Shown: positions 1-5,242, counted from the first letter of the stretch. The stretch: DNA of 5,601 nucleotides from Armatimonadota bacterium (GCA_014379275.1 JACMMA010000156.1:1-5601); one strand, 5' to 3'. A program made the numbers and translations. The notes: generated from the letters alone by a model not told the origin.

Positions 1-159
1 ACCGTATGGTAAAATAGTTTCGCAGGTAAGCCCCCCGGGTAAACGTTTTCCGGGCGAGGTGGCGTCAGAGAGGTATCGCTACGGCTTTTCGTGTCCCGCT
101 ACTGTCACTAGGGACGGTCCGACACATTCCTCTCCACCGCCGTGCCAGTATAAAATCTT
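1..159 (+). promoter_or_regulatory. Upstream leader of the cytochrome-type gene, with a -10-like box
   Basis: No reading frame here looks coding. A TATAAAAT box at 149-156 ends only three bases before the ATG at 160, and no purine-rich ribosome site precedes that ATG. If the box is a real -10 element, the transcript would begin at or just inside the coding region and be leaderless. No good -35 box sits about 17 bases upstream, so this is weak. An imperfect inverted repeat at 34-54 (CCCGG and CCGGG arms around an AAACGTTT core) and a GGAC-G-GTCC palindrome at 112-120 are also present. The 34-54 repeat could be the tail of an upstream gene's terminator, although no T-run follows it. Confidence 0.25.
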
Positions 160-2526
160 ATGTCCTTGCGTGATACGAACCTGAATATAGTGTGGGCATC
201 CGGCGGCGTTCTTCTCGCCGCGGCGGTCGCCGTGCCTGGCCTGGCGGCGAAGCCCCCCGCCGCCGCCGGGGCAAAAACCACCGCGAAAATGGGAAAGCCC
301 GTCGGCACGGGGGAGCAGGTGTTCCGCCAGCAATGCGCCCCCTGCCACGGCAAGAACGGCGAGGGCGCGGCGGCGTATTCCCGTCCGCTCGCGGGGGACA
401 AATCCCCCGCGCAACTCGCCAAATACATCGCCCAGGCGATGCCGCCCGGCCCCAAACACACCTCGCTCGCCGACGCCGAAAAGGTCGCGCCATACATTTA
501 CGACACATTCTACTCCCCGCTCGCACAGGAACGGAACCGCCCCGCCCGCGTCGCGCTGTCCCGCCTCACCGTGCGGCAACTCAAGAACGCGGTCTCCGAC
601 ATCGTCGGCGGATTCCGCGCGAGTGCGGCGGAAGCCGGAGAGCCCGGCTTGCGTGCCCAATATTATAAGGGAAAGCATACCCGCAAAGAAGAACTCGCTA
701 TCGAGCGTGTGGACAAGAGTGTCGCCTTCAACTTCGGAACGTTCGGTCCGGGCGGGGGCGAGTTCGACCCGCACCAGTTCTCGATCCGGTGGGAGGGGAG
801 CGTAACCGCGCCCGACACCGGCGTGTACGAGATGGTGGTGCGCACGGAACACTCCACGCGCCTCTGGGTCAACGATCTGGAGAACGAGTTGATCGACGGT
901 TCGGTGCGTTCGGGTAAGGATAGCGAATTACGCGCGTCTATTTACCTGGTCGGCGGACGCGTTTATCCGCTCCGCCTGGAGTTTTCCAAGTCGACGCGCG
1001 GCGTCGACGATTCCGACAAAAAGAAGGGCAAGCCCGCGCCGAAGGCCGGTATCACGCTCGCCTGGAAACGACCGAACCTGCCGGAAGAACCGATCCCCGC
1101 GAGTGCGCTTCGGACCGGCACGCCCGCGAACCGGTTCGTGCTGACCACGCCGTTCCCGCCCGACGACCGGAGCATGGGCTACGAACGCGGCAACTCGGTT
1201 TCCAAGGAGTGGGACGACGCGGCGACGTCGGCGGCGCTGGAAACGGCGGACTACGTTCTCAAACATCTCAAGGAACTCGCCGGGACCGACAGCGACCCGG
1301 CACAGTTGCGCACGTTCTGCAAGAAGTTCGTCGAGCGGGCACTGCGCCGCCCGCTGGACGCCGACACCGAGCAACGCTATGTGGAAAAACAGTTCGCCGC
1401 CGCGCCGGACACGAACACGGCGATCAAACGGGTGGTGCTCCTGACCCTGAAATCGCCGCGGTTCCTGTACCGCGAACTCGGCGCGGCGACGAACGATCCG
1501 TACGACACCGCGTCCCGGCTGTCGTTCTCGCTCTGGGACTCGATCCCCGACGACGCCCTGCTCGAAGCCGCGAAGAACGGGAAACTCGCCACGCGCGAGC
1601 AGGTCGCCGTGCAAGCCGAGCGCATGGTCGCCGATAACCGCGCCTGGTACAAACAGCGCGAGTTTCTGCACCAGTGGCTGAAGATCGATCATTACCCCGA
1701 CCTTGCCAAGGATAACAGGCGGTTCCCGAAGTTCACGCCCGCCGCCGCCGCCGACCTGCGCACGTCGCTTGATCTGACGCTGGAGAACGTCGTCCGGAGC
1801 GAGAAGTCCGACTTCCGCGAACTGCTCCTGTCGAATAAATACTACCTGAACGGCCGCCTCGCGCCGCTCTACGGCGTTTCGCTCCCGGCGGACGCGCCGT
1901 TCCAGGCGGTGCCGCTCGACCCGAAGGAGCGCGCCGGGGTGTTGACGCACCCGTATCTGCTCGCCAGCTTCGCCTACCGCGCGACCAGTTCGCCGATCCA
2001 CCGGGGCGTCCTGCTGACGCGCAGTGTGATGGGGCGCACCCTGTCGGCACCGCCCGCCGCGTTCGTGCCGCTCGCCGCCGACCTGCACCCGAAACTGACC
2101 ACCCGGCAGCGCGTCGTGATGCAAACCAAGCCGGACAACTGCATGTCGTGCCACTCGATCATCAACCCGCTCGGCTTCGCGCTGGAGCGGTTCGACGCCA
2201 TCGGGCGGTTCCGCACGGCGGAGAACGGTTCGCCCATCGACGCCGCCGGTGGTTACGAGTCGAAGGCGGGCAAGACGGTCAAGTTCACCGGGGCGCGGGA
2301 TCTGGCGCAGTACGTCGCGCAGAGTGACGAGGCGCAGGCGGCGTTCGTCGAGAAGTTTTTCCAATTCCAGGTGAAACAACCGATTCGCGCCTACGGGCCG
2401 AAGACCCTGCCGCAGTTACGGGACACGTTCGCGAAGAATGAGTTCAGCATCCGCCGCCTCGCGGTGGAGATCGCCACCGAGTCGGCACTGCCGAAAACAA
2501 CGAAGGTAGCAAGAAATATCCCCTAG
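160..2526 (+). CDS. Secreted planctomycete cytochrome-type protein with PA14 and DUF1587/1595/1592/1588/1585 domains
   Basis: This 788-residue protein starts with a Sec-type signal sequence: Arg4, then a hydrophobic stretch at about 13-30 ending PGLAA. A small c-type cytochrome module follows at about 51-118, with heme motif C59-A-P-C62-H63 and Met94 (in AMPPG) as a candidate axial ligand. Residues 133-150 match the first part of DUF1587. A PA14-like beta domain spans about 163-306 and may bind carbohydrate. Residues 331-372 (FPPDD..GYE) look like the second part of DUF1587. DUF1595 lies at about 380-440, DUF1592 at 446-570, DUF1588 at 588-685 with a second CxxCH at 661-665 followed by NPLGFALERFD, and DUF1585 at 708-782. 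The family is known mainly from planctomycetes and relatives; its reaction is not established, and a role in periplasmic redox or polymer metabolism is inference. The in-frame TAA at 151 rules out a longer start; ATG 160 keeps the charged N-region of the signal peptide. The DUF1552 gene follows after 46 nt, suggesting an operon. Confidence 0.95.
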   Translation: MSLRDTNLNIVWASGGVLLAAAVAVPGLAAKPPAAAGAKTTAKMGKPVGTGEQVFRQQCAPCHGKNGEGAAAYSRPLAGDKSPAQLAKYIAQAMPPGPKHTSLADAEKVAPYIYDTFYSPLAQERNRPARVALSRLTVRQLKNAVSDIVGGFRASAAEAGEPGLRAQYYKGKHTRKEELAIERVDKSVAFNFGTFGPGGGEFDPHQFSIRWEGSVTAPDTGVYEMVVRTEHSTRLWVNDLENELIDGSVRSGKDSELRASIYLVGGRVYPLRLEFSKSTRGVDDSDKKKGKPAPKAGITLAWKRPNLPEEPIPASALRTGTPANRFVLTTPFPPDDRSMGYERGNSVSKEWDDAATSAALETADYVLKHLKELAGTDSDPAQLRTFCKKFVERALRRPLDADTEQRYVEKQFAAAPDTNTAIKRVVLLTLKSPRFLYRELGAATNDPYDTASRLSFSLWDSIPDDALLEAAKNGKLATREQVAVQAERMVADNRAWYKQREFLHQWLKIDHYPDLAKDNRRFPKFTPAAAADLRTSLDLTLENVVRSEKSDFRELLLSNKYYLNGRLAPLYGVSLPADAPFQAVPLDPKERAGVLTHPYLLASFAYRATSSPIHRGVLLTRSVMGRTLSAPPAAFVPLAADLHPKLTTRQRVVMQTKPDNCMSCHSIINPLGFALERFDAIGRFRTAENGSPIDAAGGYESKAGKTVKFTGARDLAQYVAQSDEAQAAFVEKFFQFQVKQPIRAYGPKTLPQLRDTFAKNEFSIRRLAVEIATESALPKTTKVARNIP

Positions 2527-2529
2527 GGG

Positions 2530-2548
2530 CGGGGATATCCCATCCCCG
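2530..2548 (+). repeat. Intercistronic stem-loop between the cytochrome-type and DUF1552 genes
   Basis: The arms CGGGGAT (2530-2536) and ATCCCCG (2542-2548) form a 7-bp stem around a 5-base loop ATCCC. An overlapping perfect palindrome, GGGATATCCC (2532-2541), offers another symmetry. No T-run follows, so a full stop to transcription is unlikely. It may set mRNA stability or the relative output of the two cistrons. Confidence 0.45.
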
Positions 2549-2559
2549 AGAGAATAGAC

Positions 2560-2563
2560 AGGA
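2560..2563 (+). promoter_or_regulatory. Ribosome binding site of the DUF1552 gene
   Basis: AGGA stands nine bases before the ATG at 2573. It supports that ATG as the start, which also places the twin-arginine motif at residues 6-11, close to the N-terminus as expected. Confidence 0.6.
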
Positions 2564-2572
2564 AATAGAACA

Positions 2573-3904
2573 ATGACCTACGAACATTCGCGCCGGGCGT
2601 TCCTGCGCAACATCGGTCTGAGCGCCGCCGCTCTCCCCTTTCTGGCGAACTTGCCCGCCTTCGGCGCACCGGCGGCAGTCGGCAAAAAGAAGCAACGCCT
2701 CGTCATCATCTTCAGCCCGGACGGCATCGTCCCGTCGACGTTCTGGCCCGACACCGAAGGCGCGCTGACCGGGTTCAAGGAAAGCCTGACGCCGCTGGAA
2801 CCGTTCCGCAACAAGACGCTGCTTCTAAACGGTGTGAGCGATAAGATCCGCGGCGACGGCGACGGGCACATGCGCGGCATCGGCTGCCTCCTCACCGGCA
2901 TCGAACTGTTCCCCGGCAACGTTCAGGGCGGGTCCGACACCCCGGCGGGCTGGTCGAGCGGCATTTCCATCGACCAGGAACTGAAAAACTTCCTGCAGAA
3001 AGACCCGGCGACGCGCACCCGCTTCGGCTCGCTGGAGTTCGGTGTCATGGTCCCCGAACGCGCCGACACGTGGACACGCATGTCGTATAGCGGTCCCAAC
3101 AAGCCGGTCGCGCCGATCGACGACCCGTACCAGATGTTTGGCAAGCTGTACGGTCGGTTGAAAGACCAGGAAAGCATGAAGAGCGTGCTCGATGACCTGA
3201 AACAGGACCTCGACGCCGTGCGCTCCCGGGTCGGCGTGCAGGACCGTCAGATTCTAGAGGAGCACGCGACCTATGTGCGTGAGATGGAGCAGGAACTGAG
3301 TGCGTCCACGAAGCCGGACAATTCGCACCCGGTCCCGGTGCTCGAAGCCGGTGTCCACCGCGACAACGACAAGATGCCGGAACTGAGCCGGATGCAGATC
3401 GACCTGATGGTCAACAGTTTCGCCGCCGATTTCGCGCGCGTGGCGACGTTCCAGTACACCAACTCGGTCGGGCAACCGCGCTTCCGCTGGCTGGGGATCG
3501 AGGAAGGGCAACACGACCTTTCGCACGAACCGGACAGCAACAAAGAGGCGCAAGAGAAACTGACCAAGGTCACCAAGTGGTACGCCGAGCAGGTCGCCTA
3601 CCTGACGAAACGGCTCGCGGAAACCCCGGAACCGGGCGGCGGCGCGGGCGAAACCCTGCTGGACAACACGACGATCCTCTGGACCAACGAACTGGGGCAG
3701 GGCAACTCGCACACGCTGGAAAACATCCCGTTCGTGGTCGTCGGCGGCGGACTCGGCTGGCAGATGGGGCGCTCGCTCCAATACGGCAAGGTCCCGCACA
3801 ACCGCCTCCTGATGTCGATCGCGCACGGCTTCGGGCACAACGTCACCCGCTTCGGCAACCCCGACTTCTGCAACGACGGCCCCCTCCCGAAACTGACGGC
3901 ATAG
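2573..3904 (+). CDS. Tat-exported DUF1552 family protein
   Basis: This 443-residue protein opens with a twin-arginine signal, S-R7-R8-A-F-L, then a hydrophobic segment at about 15-31 ending AFGAPA, so export in folded form is expected. Mature-domain features agree with DUF1552: RLVIIFSPDGIVPSTFWP at 42-59, GDGHMRGIGCLLTG at 96-109, the TFQYTNS segment at 292-298, HDLSH at 314-318, and the core DNTTILWTNELGQGNSH at 364-380 followed by IPFVVVGGG. The length is usual for the family. DUF1552 resembles DUF1501 proteins and, more distantly, alkaline-phosphatase-like or sulfatase-like folds. His314, His318, Glu373 and His380 are therefore candidate metal or active-site residues, but this is inference and the substrate is unknown. 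A possible coiled coil lies around 195-245. The gene sits directly after its usual partner, the DUF1592/1588 cytochrome-type gene, with 46 nt between them, so co-expression and joint envelope function are likely. Confidence 0.94.
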   Translation: MTYEHSRRAFLRNIGLSAAALPFLANLPAFGAPAAVGKKKQRLVIIFSPDGIVPSTFWPDTEGALTGFKESLTPLEPFRNKTLLLNGVSDKIRGDGDGHMRGIGCLLTGIELFPGNVQGGSDTPAGWSSGISIDQELKNFLQKDPATRTRFGSLEFGVMVPERADTWTRMSYSGPNKPVAPIDDPYQMFGKLYGRLKDQESMKSVLDDLKQDLDAVRSRVGVQDRQILEEHATYVREMEQELSASTKPDNSHPVPVLEAGVHRDNDKMPELSRMQIDLMVNSFAADFARVATFQYTNSVGQPRFRWLGIEEGQHDLSHEPDSNKEAQEKLTKVTKWYAEQVAYLTKRLAETPEPGGGAGETLLDNTTILWTNELGQGNSHTLENIPFVVVGGGLGWQMGRSLQYGKVPHNRLLMSIAHGFGHNVTRFGNPDFCNDGPLPKLTA

Positions 3905-3912
3905 GCACGCCC

Positions 3913-3945
3913 CCATCCCCGGCACCGCGAAAGTGCCGGGGATGG
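3913..3945 (+). terminator. Strong stem-loop after the DUF1552 gene (U-tract-less terminator or processing hairpin)
   Basis: Arms of 13 bases at 3913-3925 (CCATCCCCGGCAC) and 3933-3945 (GTGCCGGGGATGG) pair perfectly around the 7-base loop CGCGAAA. The hairpin begins nine bases after the TAG of the DUF1552 gene. No T-run follows, so it is either a U-tract-less terminator or a 3'-end stabiliser allowing partial read-through into the next gene. A competing stem, GTGCC (3933-3937) with GGCAC (3944-3948), overlaps it. Confidence 0.6.
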
Positions 3946-3946
3946 C

Positions 3947-3956
3947 ACTCCGGAGT
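3947..3956 (+). promoter_or_regulatory. Palindrome holding the ribosome binding site of the membrane protein gene
   Basis: ACTCCGGAGT is a perfect 10-bp palindrome. Its right half contains GGAG (3952-3955), nine bases before the ATG at 3965, and is the only good ribosome site for that gene. The left half, ACTCC, is complementary to GGAG, and bases 3946-3948 also belong to the alternative GTGCC/GGCAC stem, so local folding could affect access to the site. That regulatory reading is inference. Confidence 0.4.
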
Positions 3957-3964
3957 CACAAGAC

Positions 3965-4501
3965 ATGGTGCGTCTTATCTTCCTCGTCGCGGTGATGGCA
4001 TACGTCTGGCTCCACTCGCTTTTCGTCACCGTGTCGCACACGGTCACGGGCGGGCACCATGTTTTCGCTTACAACGCGACCGGGCTGATTCTGACCACCG
4101 GTTTCAACGTAATTCCTCTCGCGGTAGCGGTCTATCTCTGGCGGGTGCAGAAGGATAAGACGGGCGCGTGTATCTTCGCCCTAATGATCCCCGCCTGCGT
4201 TTTCCTGATATTGCCACAAATCTTTCTGGAGCGCATAGAAATTACCCCAACGCACCTGATCTACCGCCGGGAACCGCCGCACACCCGCTACAATGCGGAC
4301 GTCCCGTTCGCAGCGATCCGCTCCGCCGTCGAGCAGAGCCATGAGCAAGGGACGACGGGATGCCTGTTGACTCTGAAAGACGGCAGAACGCTGGAGTTCC
4401 CGGCGAACACGGTCATGACCGCCGCCCACGACACCATTTCCGCGCAACTCCGCGAACGGGGAATCCCCGTCGTGAATACCACCCTTAAAGCGAACGAATA
4501 G
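3965..4501 (+). CDS. Small membrane protein with three helices and a C-terminal PH-like soluble domain
   Basis: I do not recognise a named family. The 178-residue product has three hydrophobic segments at about 3-22, 38-59 and 67-88. A soluble tail of about 90 residues then alternates short strands: ERIEITPTHLIYRRE, a VPFAAI segment, GCLLTLKDGRTLEFPA, and a final helix near 151-165. This order (strand, 'xxLIYRR', 'vpfaaIrsv', 'tLkdGrtlef') resembles the bacterial PH-like domains attached to membrane helices; that assignment is by pattern only. ATG 3965 is preceded by GGAG at a good distance. The gene lies 60 nt after the DUF1552 gene on the same strand but beyond a strong hairpin, so its membership of the operon is uncertain. 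A role in sensing or membrane housekeeping cannot be read from the sequence. Confidence 0.8.
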   Translation: MVRLIFLVAVMAYVWLHSLFVTVSHTVTGGHHVFAYNATGLILTTGFNVIPLAVAVYLWRVQKDKTGACIFALMIPACVFLILPQIFLERIEITPTHLIYRREPPHTRYNADVPFAAIRSAVEQSHEQGTTGCLLTLKDGRTLEFPANTVMTAAHDTISAQLRERGIPVVNTTLKANE

Positions 4502-4741
4502 AACGCGCCCAAACAACGGTCTGCCCGATTCGGCGCCCCCTCCTTCGACAGCGGTTCCTCAGAGGAATCATATGCCGAAATGGAGAATCTTCCCGTCTGT
4601 CCAATCGACCAAGATATAGCAACCACCGCCGAAGCAAATCACGTGCGCGGTTATCTCGCAGCAACCGAGTTATTCGGTCACTATGATTAGCTCGACCCAG
4701 GCGACGATGACGTTATTTCCATTCCAGCTTGGTTCGATTAG
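4502..4741 (+). pseudogene. Possible decayed 3' end of a gene, interrupted by TAG
   Basis: The frame stays open from 4502 to an in-frame TAG at 4688-4690, then resumes and ends at TAG 4739-4741. The translated text looks protein-like: ENLPVCPIDQDIATTAEANH, then VRGYLAATELFGHYD, the stop, then LDPGDDDVISIPAWFD. One C-to-T change from CAG would explain the internal TAG. The only nearby starts are ATG 4580 (same frame, 36 codons to the first stop) and ATG 4573 (another frame, 15 codons), the latter preceded by AGAGGA. Codons are more A/T-ending than in the neighbouring genes, which fits a foreign or decaying gene. No start with a full upstream domain is visible. I cannot name the parent family, and chance openness is possible. 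Confidence 0.3.
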
Positions 4742-4744
4742 ATG
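4715..4744 (+). repeat. 30-bp direct repeat, copy 1
   Basis: This 30-base unit, beginning ATTTCCATTCC and ending GATTAGATG, is identical to the unit at 4782-4811. In this copy it spans the last codons ISIPAWFD and the TAG of the presumed gene remnant. Flanking bases differ on both sides, so the repeat is exactly 30 bp. The period between copies is 67 bases. Confidence 0.9.
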
Positions 4745-4748
4745 CCGG

Positions 4749-4780
4749 TCCCCGTGTTAATCATTCCCCGTGTTAATCAT
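4749..4780 (+). repeat. Perfect 16-bp tandem duplication
   Basis: TCCCCGTGTTAATCAT occurs twice head to tail, at 4749-4764 and 4765-4780, with no mismatch and no gap. It fills almost the whole space between the two 30-bp copies; only CCGG precedes it and a single G follows it. Such an exact tandem copy is most simply a recent slippage or misrepair product. Confidence 0.92.
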
Positions 4781-4781
4781 G

Positions 4782-4811
4782 ATTTCCATTCCAGCTTGGT
4801 TCGATTAGATG
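4782..4811 (+). repeat. 30-bp direct repeat, copy 2
   Basis: This is an exact copy of 4715-4744. It lies in a different frame relative to the gene remnant and has no upstream coding sequence, so it looks like the derived copy. The lack of any base difference suggests a recent event. Confidence 0.9.
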
Positions 4812-4838
4812 GCCATATTTACGCGTGCCTGGTTTCTG

Positions 4839-4858
4839 CGGTACGACATATAGTACCG
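4839..4858. repeat. 6-bp stem-loop
   Basis: CGGTAC (4839-4844) and GTACCG (4853-4858) are perfect arms around the 8-base loop GACATATA. No T-run follows. It is the first of the hairpin series. Confidence 0.4.
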
Positions 4859-4910
4859 TCTGGGGGGAAGGTTCGCACGGAGGCAAGGGGTTGTCGGTGT
4901 TCGGGGGCGG

Positions 4911-4966
4911 AATCGTCGTCGGTCTGACTCGTGGGTGTACGCTATCGGGGTCCGACGACGATTTTT
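4911..4966 (+). terminator. 12-bp perfect inverted repeat followed by T5
   Basis: AATCGTCGTCGG (4911-4922) is the exact reverse complement of 4952-4963, and five T residues occupy 4962-4966. On the plus strand this gives a long GC-rich stem ending in a short U-run, as in an intrinsic terminator. The 29-base loop is longer than usual but can fold partly through ACTC (4927-4930) with GGGT (4948-4951). On the minus strand the stem is followed by CCGCCCCC, so the signal favours plus-strand transcripts. It lies 410 bases after the stop of the membrane protein gene, so it may end that transcript or a separate small RNA. Confidence 0.5.
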
Positions 4967-5043
4967 CGCGCCGGTCCGCACGGTTGTCGATTTAGCGTTT
5001 CGCATCCCCGACCGGTATAGACGACTATCCAACTTGCGCACAT

Positions 5044-5082
5044 CAGCCGGACGAAAACGGTCCCCTACACGAAGCCCGGCTG
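5044..5082. repeat. 7-bp inverted repeat with 25-base loop
   Basis: CAGCCGG (5044-5050) and CCGGCTG (5076-5082) pair perfectly. The loop is long and no T-run follows. As an isolated feature it is weak; it counts mainly as part of the hairpin-rich interval. Confidence 0.3.
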
Positions 5083-5103
5083 TTCCCGATAGTTCCCCTC
5101 CCT

Positions 5104-5124
5104 GTTTACGGTCCGACCGTATAC
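5104..5124. repeat. Near-perfect 21-bp palindrome (operator-like)
   Basis: The halves GTTTACGGTC and GACCGTATAC flank a central C at 5114. Only one symmetric pair (5106/5122) fails. The inner 15 bases (5107-5121) are perfect apart from the centre. Size and symmetry suit a site for a dimeric DNA-binding protein, but no adjacent promoter is evident. As RNA it would fold as TACGGT/ACCGTA with loop CCG. Confidence 0.4.
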
Positions 5125-5146
5125 CCGAGCCGATTACGACGACTTC

Positions 5147-5164
5147 GTTCGCATCGACGCGAAC
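5147..5164. repeat. 6-bp stem-loop, possibly within a larger CCTGTT/AACAGG-closed fold
   Basis: GTTCGC (5147-5152) and GCGAAC (5159-5164) pair around ATCGAC. An outer pair, CCTGTT (5101-5106) with AACAGG (5162-5167), would enclose both this hairpin and the 5107-5121 palindrome as a branched fold, although it competes for the last three bases of this stem. Confidence 0.35.
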
Positions 5165-5167
5165 AGG

Positions 5168-5200
5168 TCCCTGCCTGGACTGACCGGATAGGGACAGGGA
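5168..5200. repeat. 6-bp inverted repeat TCCCTG/CAGGGA
   Basis: TCCCTG (5168-5173) can pair with CAGGGA (5195-5200), leaving a 21-base loop. A second TCCCTG at 5099-5104 could pair with the same partner. The arms are short, and the feature matters only as part of the hairpin cluster. Confidence 0.25.
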
Positions 5201-5204
5201 TTCT

Positions 5205-5242
5205 CTGATCCATTCACCTACCTCTGAGGTGCGACGGATCAG
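5205..5242 (-). terminator. Stem-loop spanning the stop codon of the minus-strand gene
   Basis: CTGATCC (5205-5211) and GGATCAG (5236-5242) pair perfectly. Inside them, CACCT (5215-5219) pairs with AGGTG (5227-5231), or ACCT with AGGT as a tight 3-base-loop stem. On the minus strand the outer arm includes the TGA at 5241-5239, so the hairpin forms the very end of that gene. No U-run follows, so it may be a U-tract-less terminator or a 3'-end protector. Confidence 0.45.

Larger units (their letters stand above)
4812..5238. other. Non-coding interval between convergent genes, dense in inverted repeats
   Basis: No open frame here has convincing composition. The longest (plus strand 4935-5183, minus strand 4805-5041) give arginine-, serine- and proline-rich text without recognisable motifs or ribosome sites. 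The interval holds at least seven separate stem-forming pairs, the main ones listed individually. It lies between the 3' ends of two convergent genes, where long spacers are not needed for promoters. It could be terminators, a structured RNA, a REP/MITE-like relic, or degraded coding sequence. Confidence 0.5.

Noticed and set aside
79..852. Minus-strand open frame of 257 codons over the N-terminal part of the first gene
   Set aside because: It is low-complexity glycine/arginine text opposite a clear signal peptide and CxxCH module; it is a shadow frame.
928..2379. Long minus-strand open frame (483 codons) opposite the cytochrome-type gene
   Set aside because: Its translation is arginine-, valine- and glycine-rich with no motif, and it is fully explained as a shadow of the GC-rich plus-strand codons, where heme motifs and domains are clear.
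3254..3925. Minus-strand open frame of 223 codons opposite the DUF1552 gene
   Set aside because: The plus strand there encodes conserved DUF1552 motifs; the reverse frame has biased composition and no motif.
4561..4620. 15-codon open frame starting ATG 4573 behind AGAGGA
   Set aside because: The ribosome site looks good, but the peptide MPKWRIFPSVQSTKI is too short to judge, and the overlapping frame is the more protein-like one.
4659..4690. TATGAT at 4682-4687 as a small-RNA promoter ahead of the 4911-4966 terminator
   Set aside because: No -35-like box stands at the proper distance, so it is not listed as a promoter.
4715..4811. Two 30-bp direct repeats as a minimal CRISPR array
   Set aside because: There are only two copies, the spacer is itself a tandem duplication, no cas gene is present, and the repeat carries the end of a reading frame.
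4742..4927. Plus-strand open frame of 61 codons beginning inside the 30-bp repeat
   Set aside because: It runs through the 16-bp tandem and the second 30-bp copy, has no ribosome site and shows no protein-like pattern.
4935..5183. Plus-strand open frame of 82 codons in the hairpin-rich interval
   Set aside because: It is arginine/serine/proline-rich, starts inside the loop of the 12-bp stem and lacks a ribosome site. Another frame gives a short plausible stretch (ADYDDFVRIDANRS) but is broken by stops on both sides, so no gene is called.
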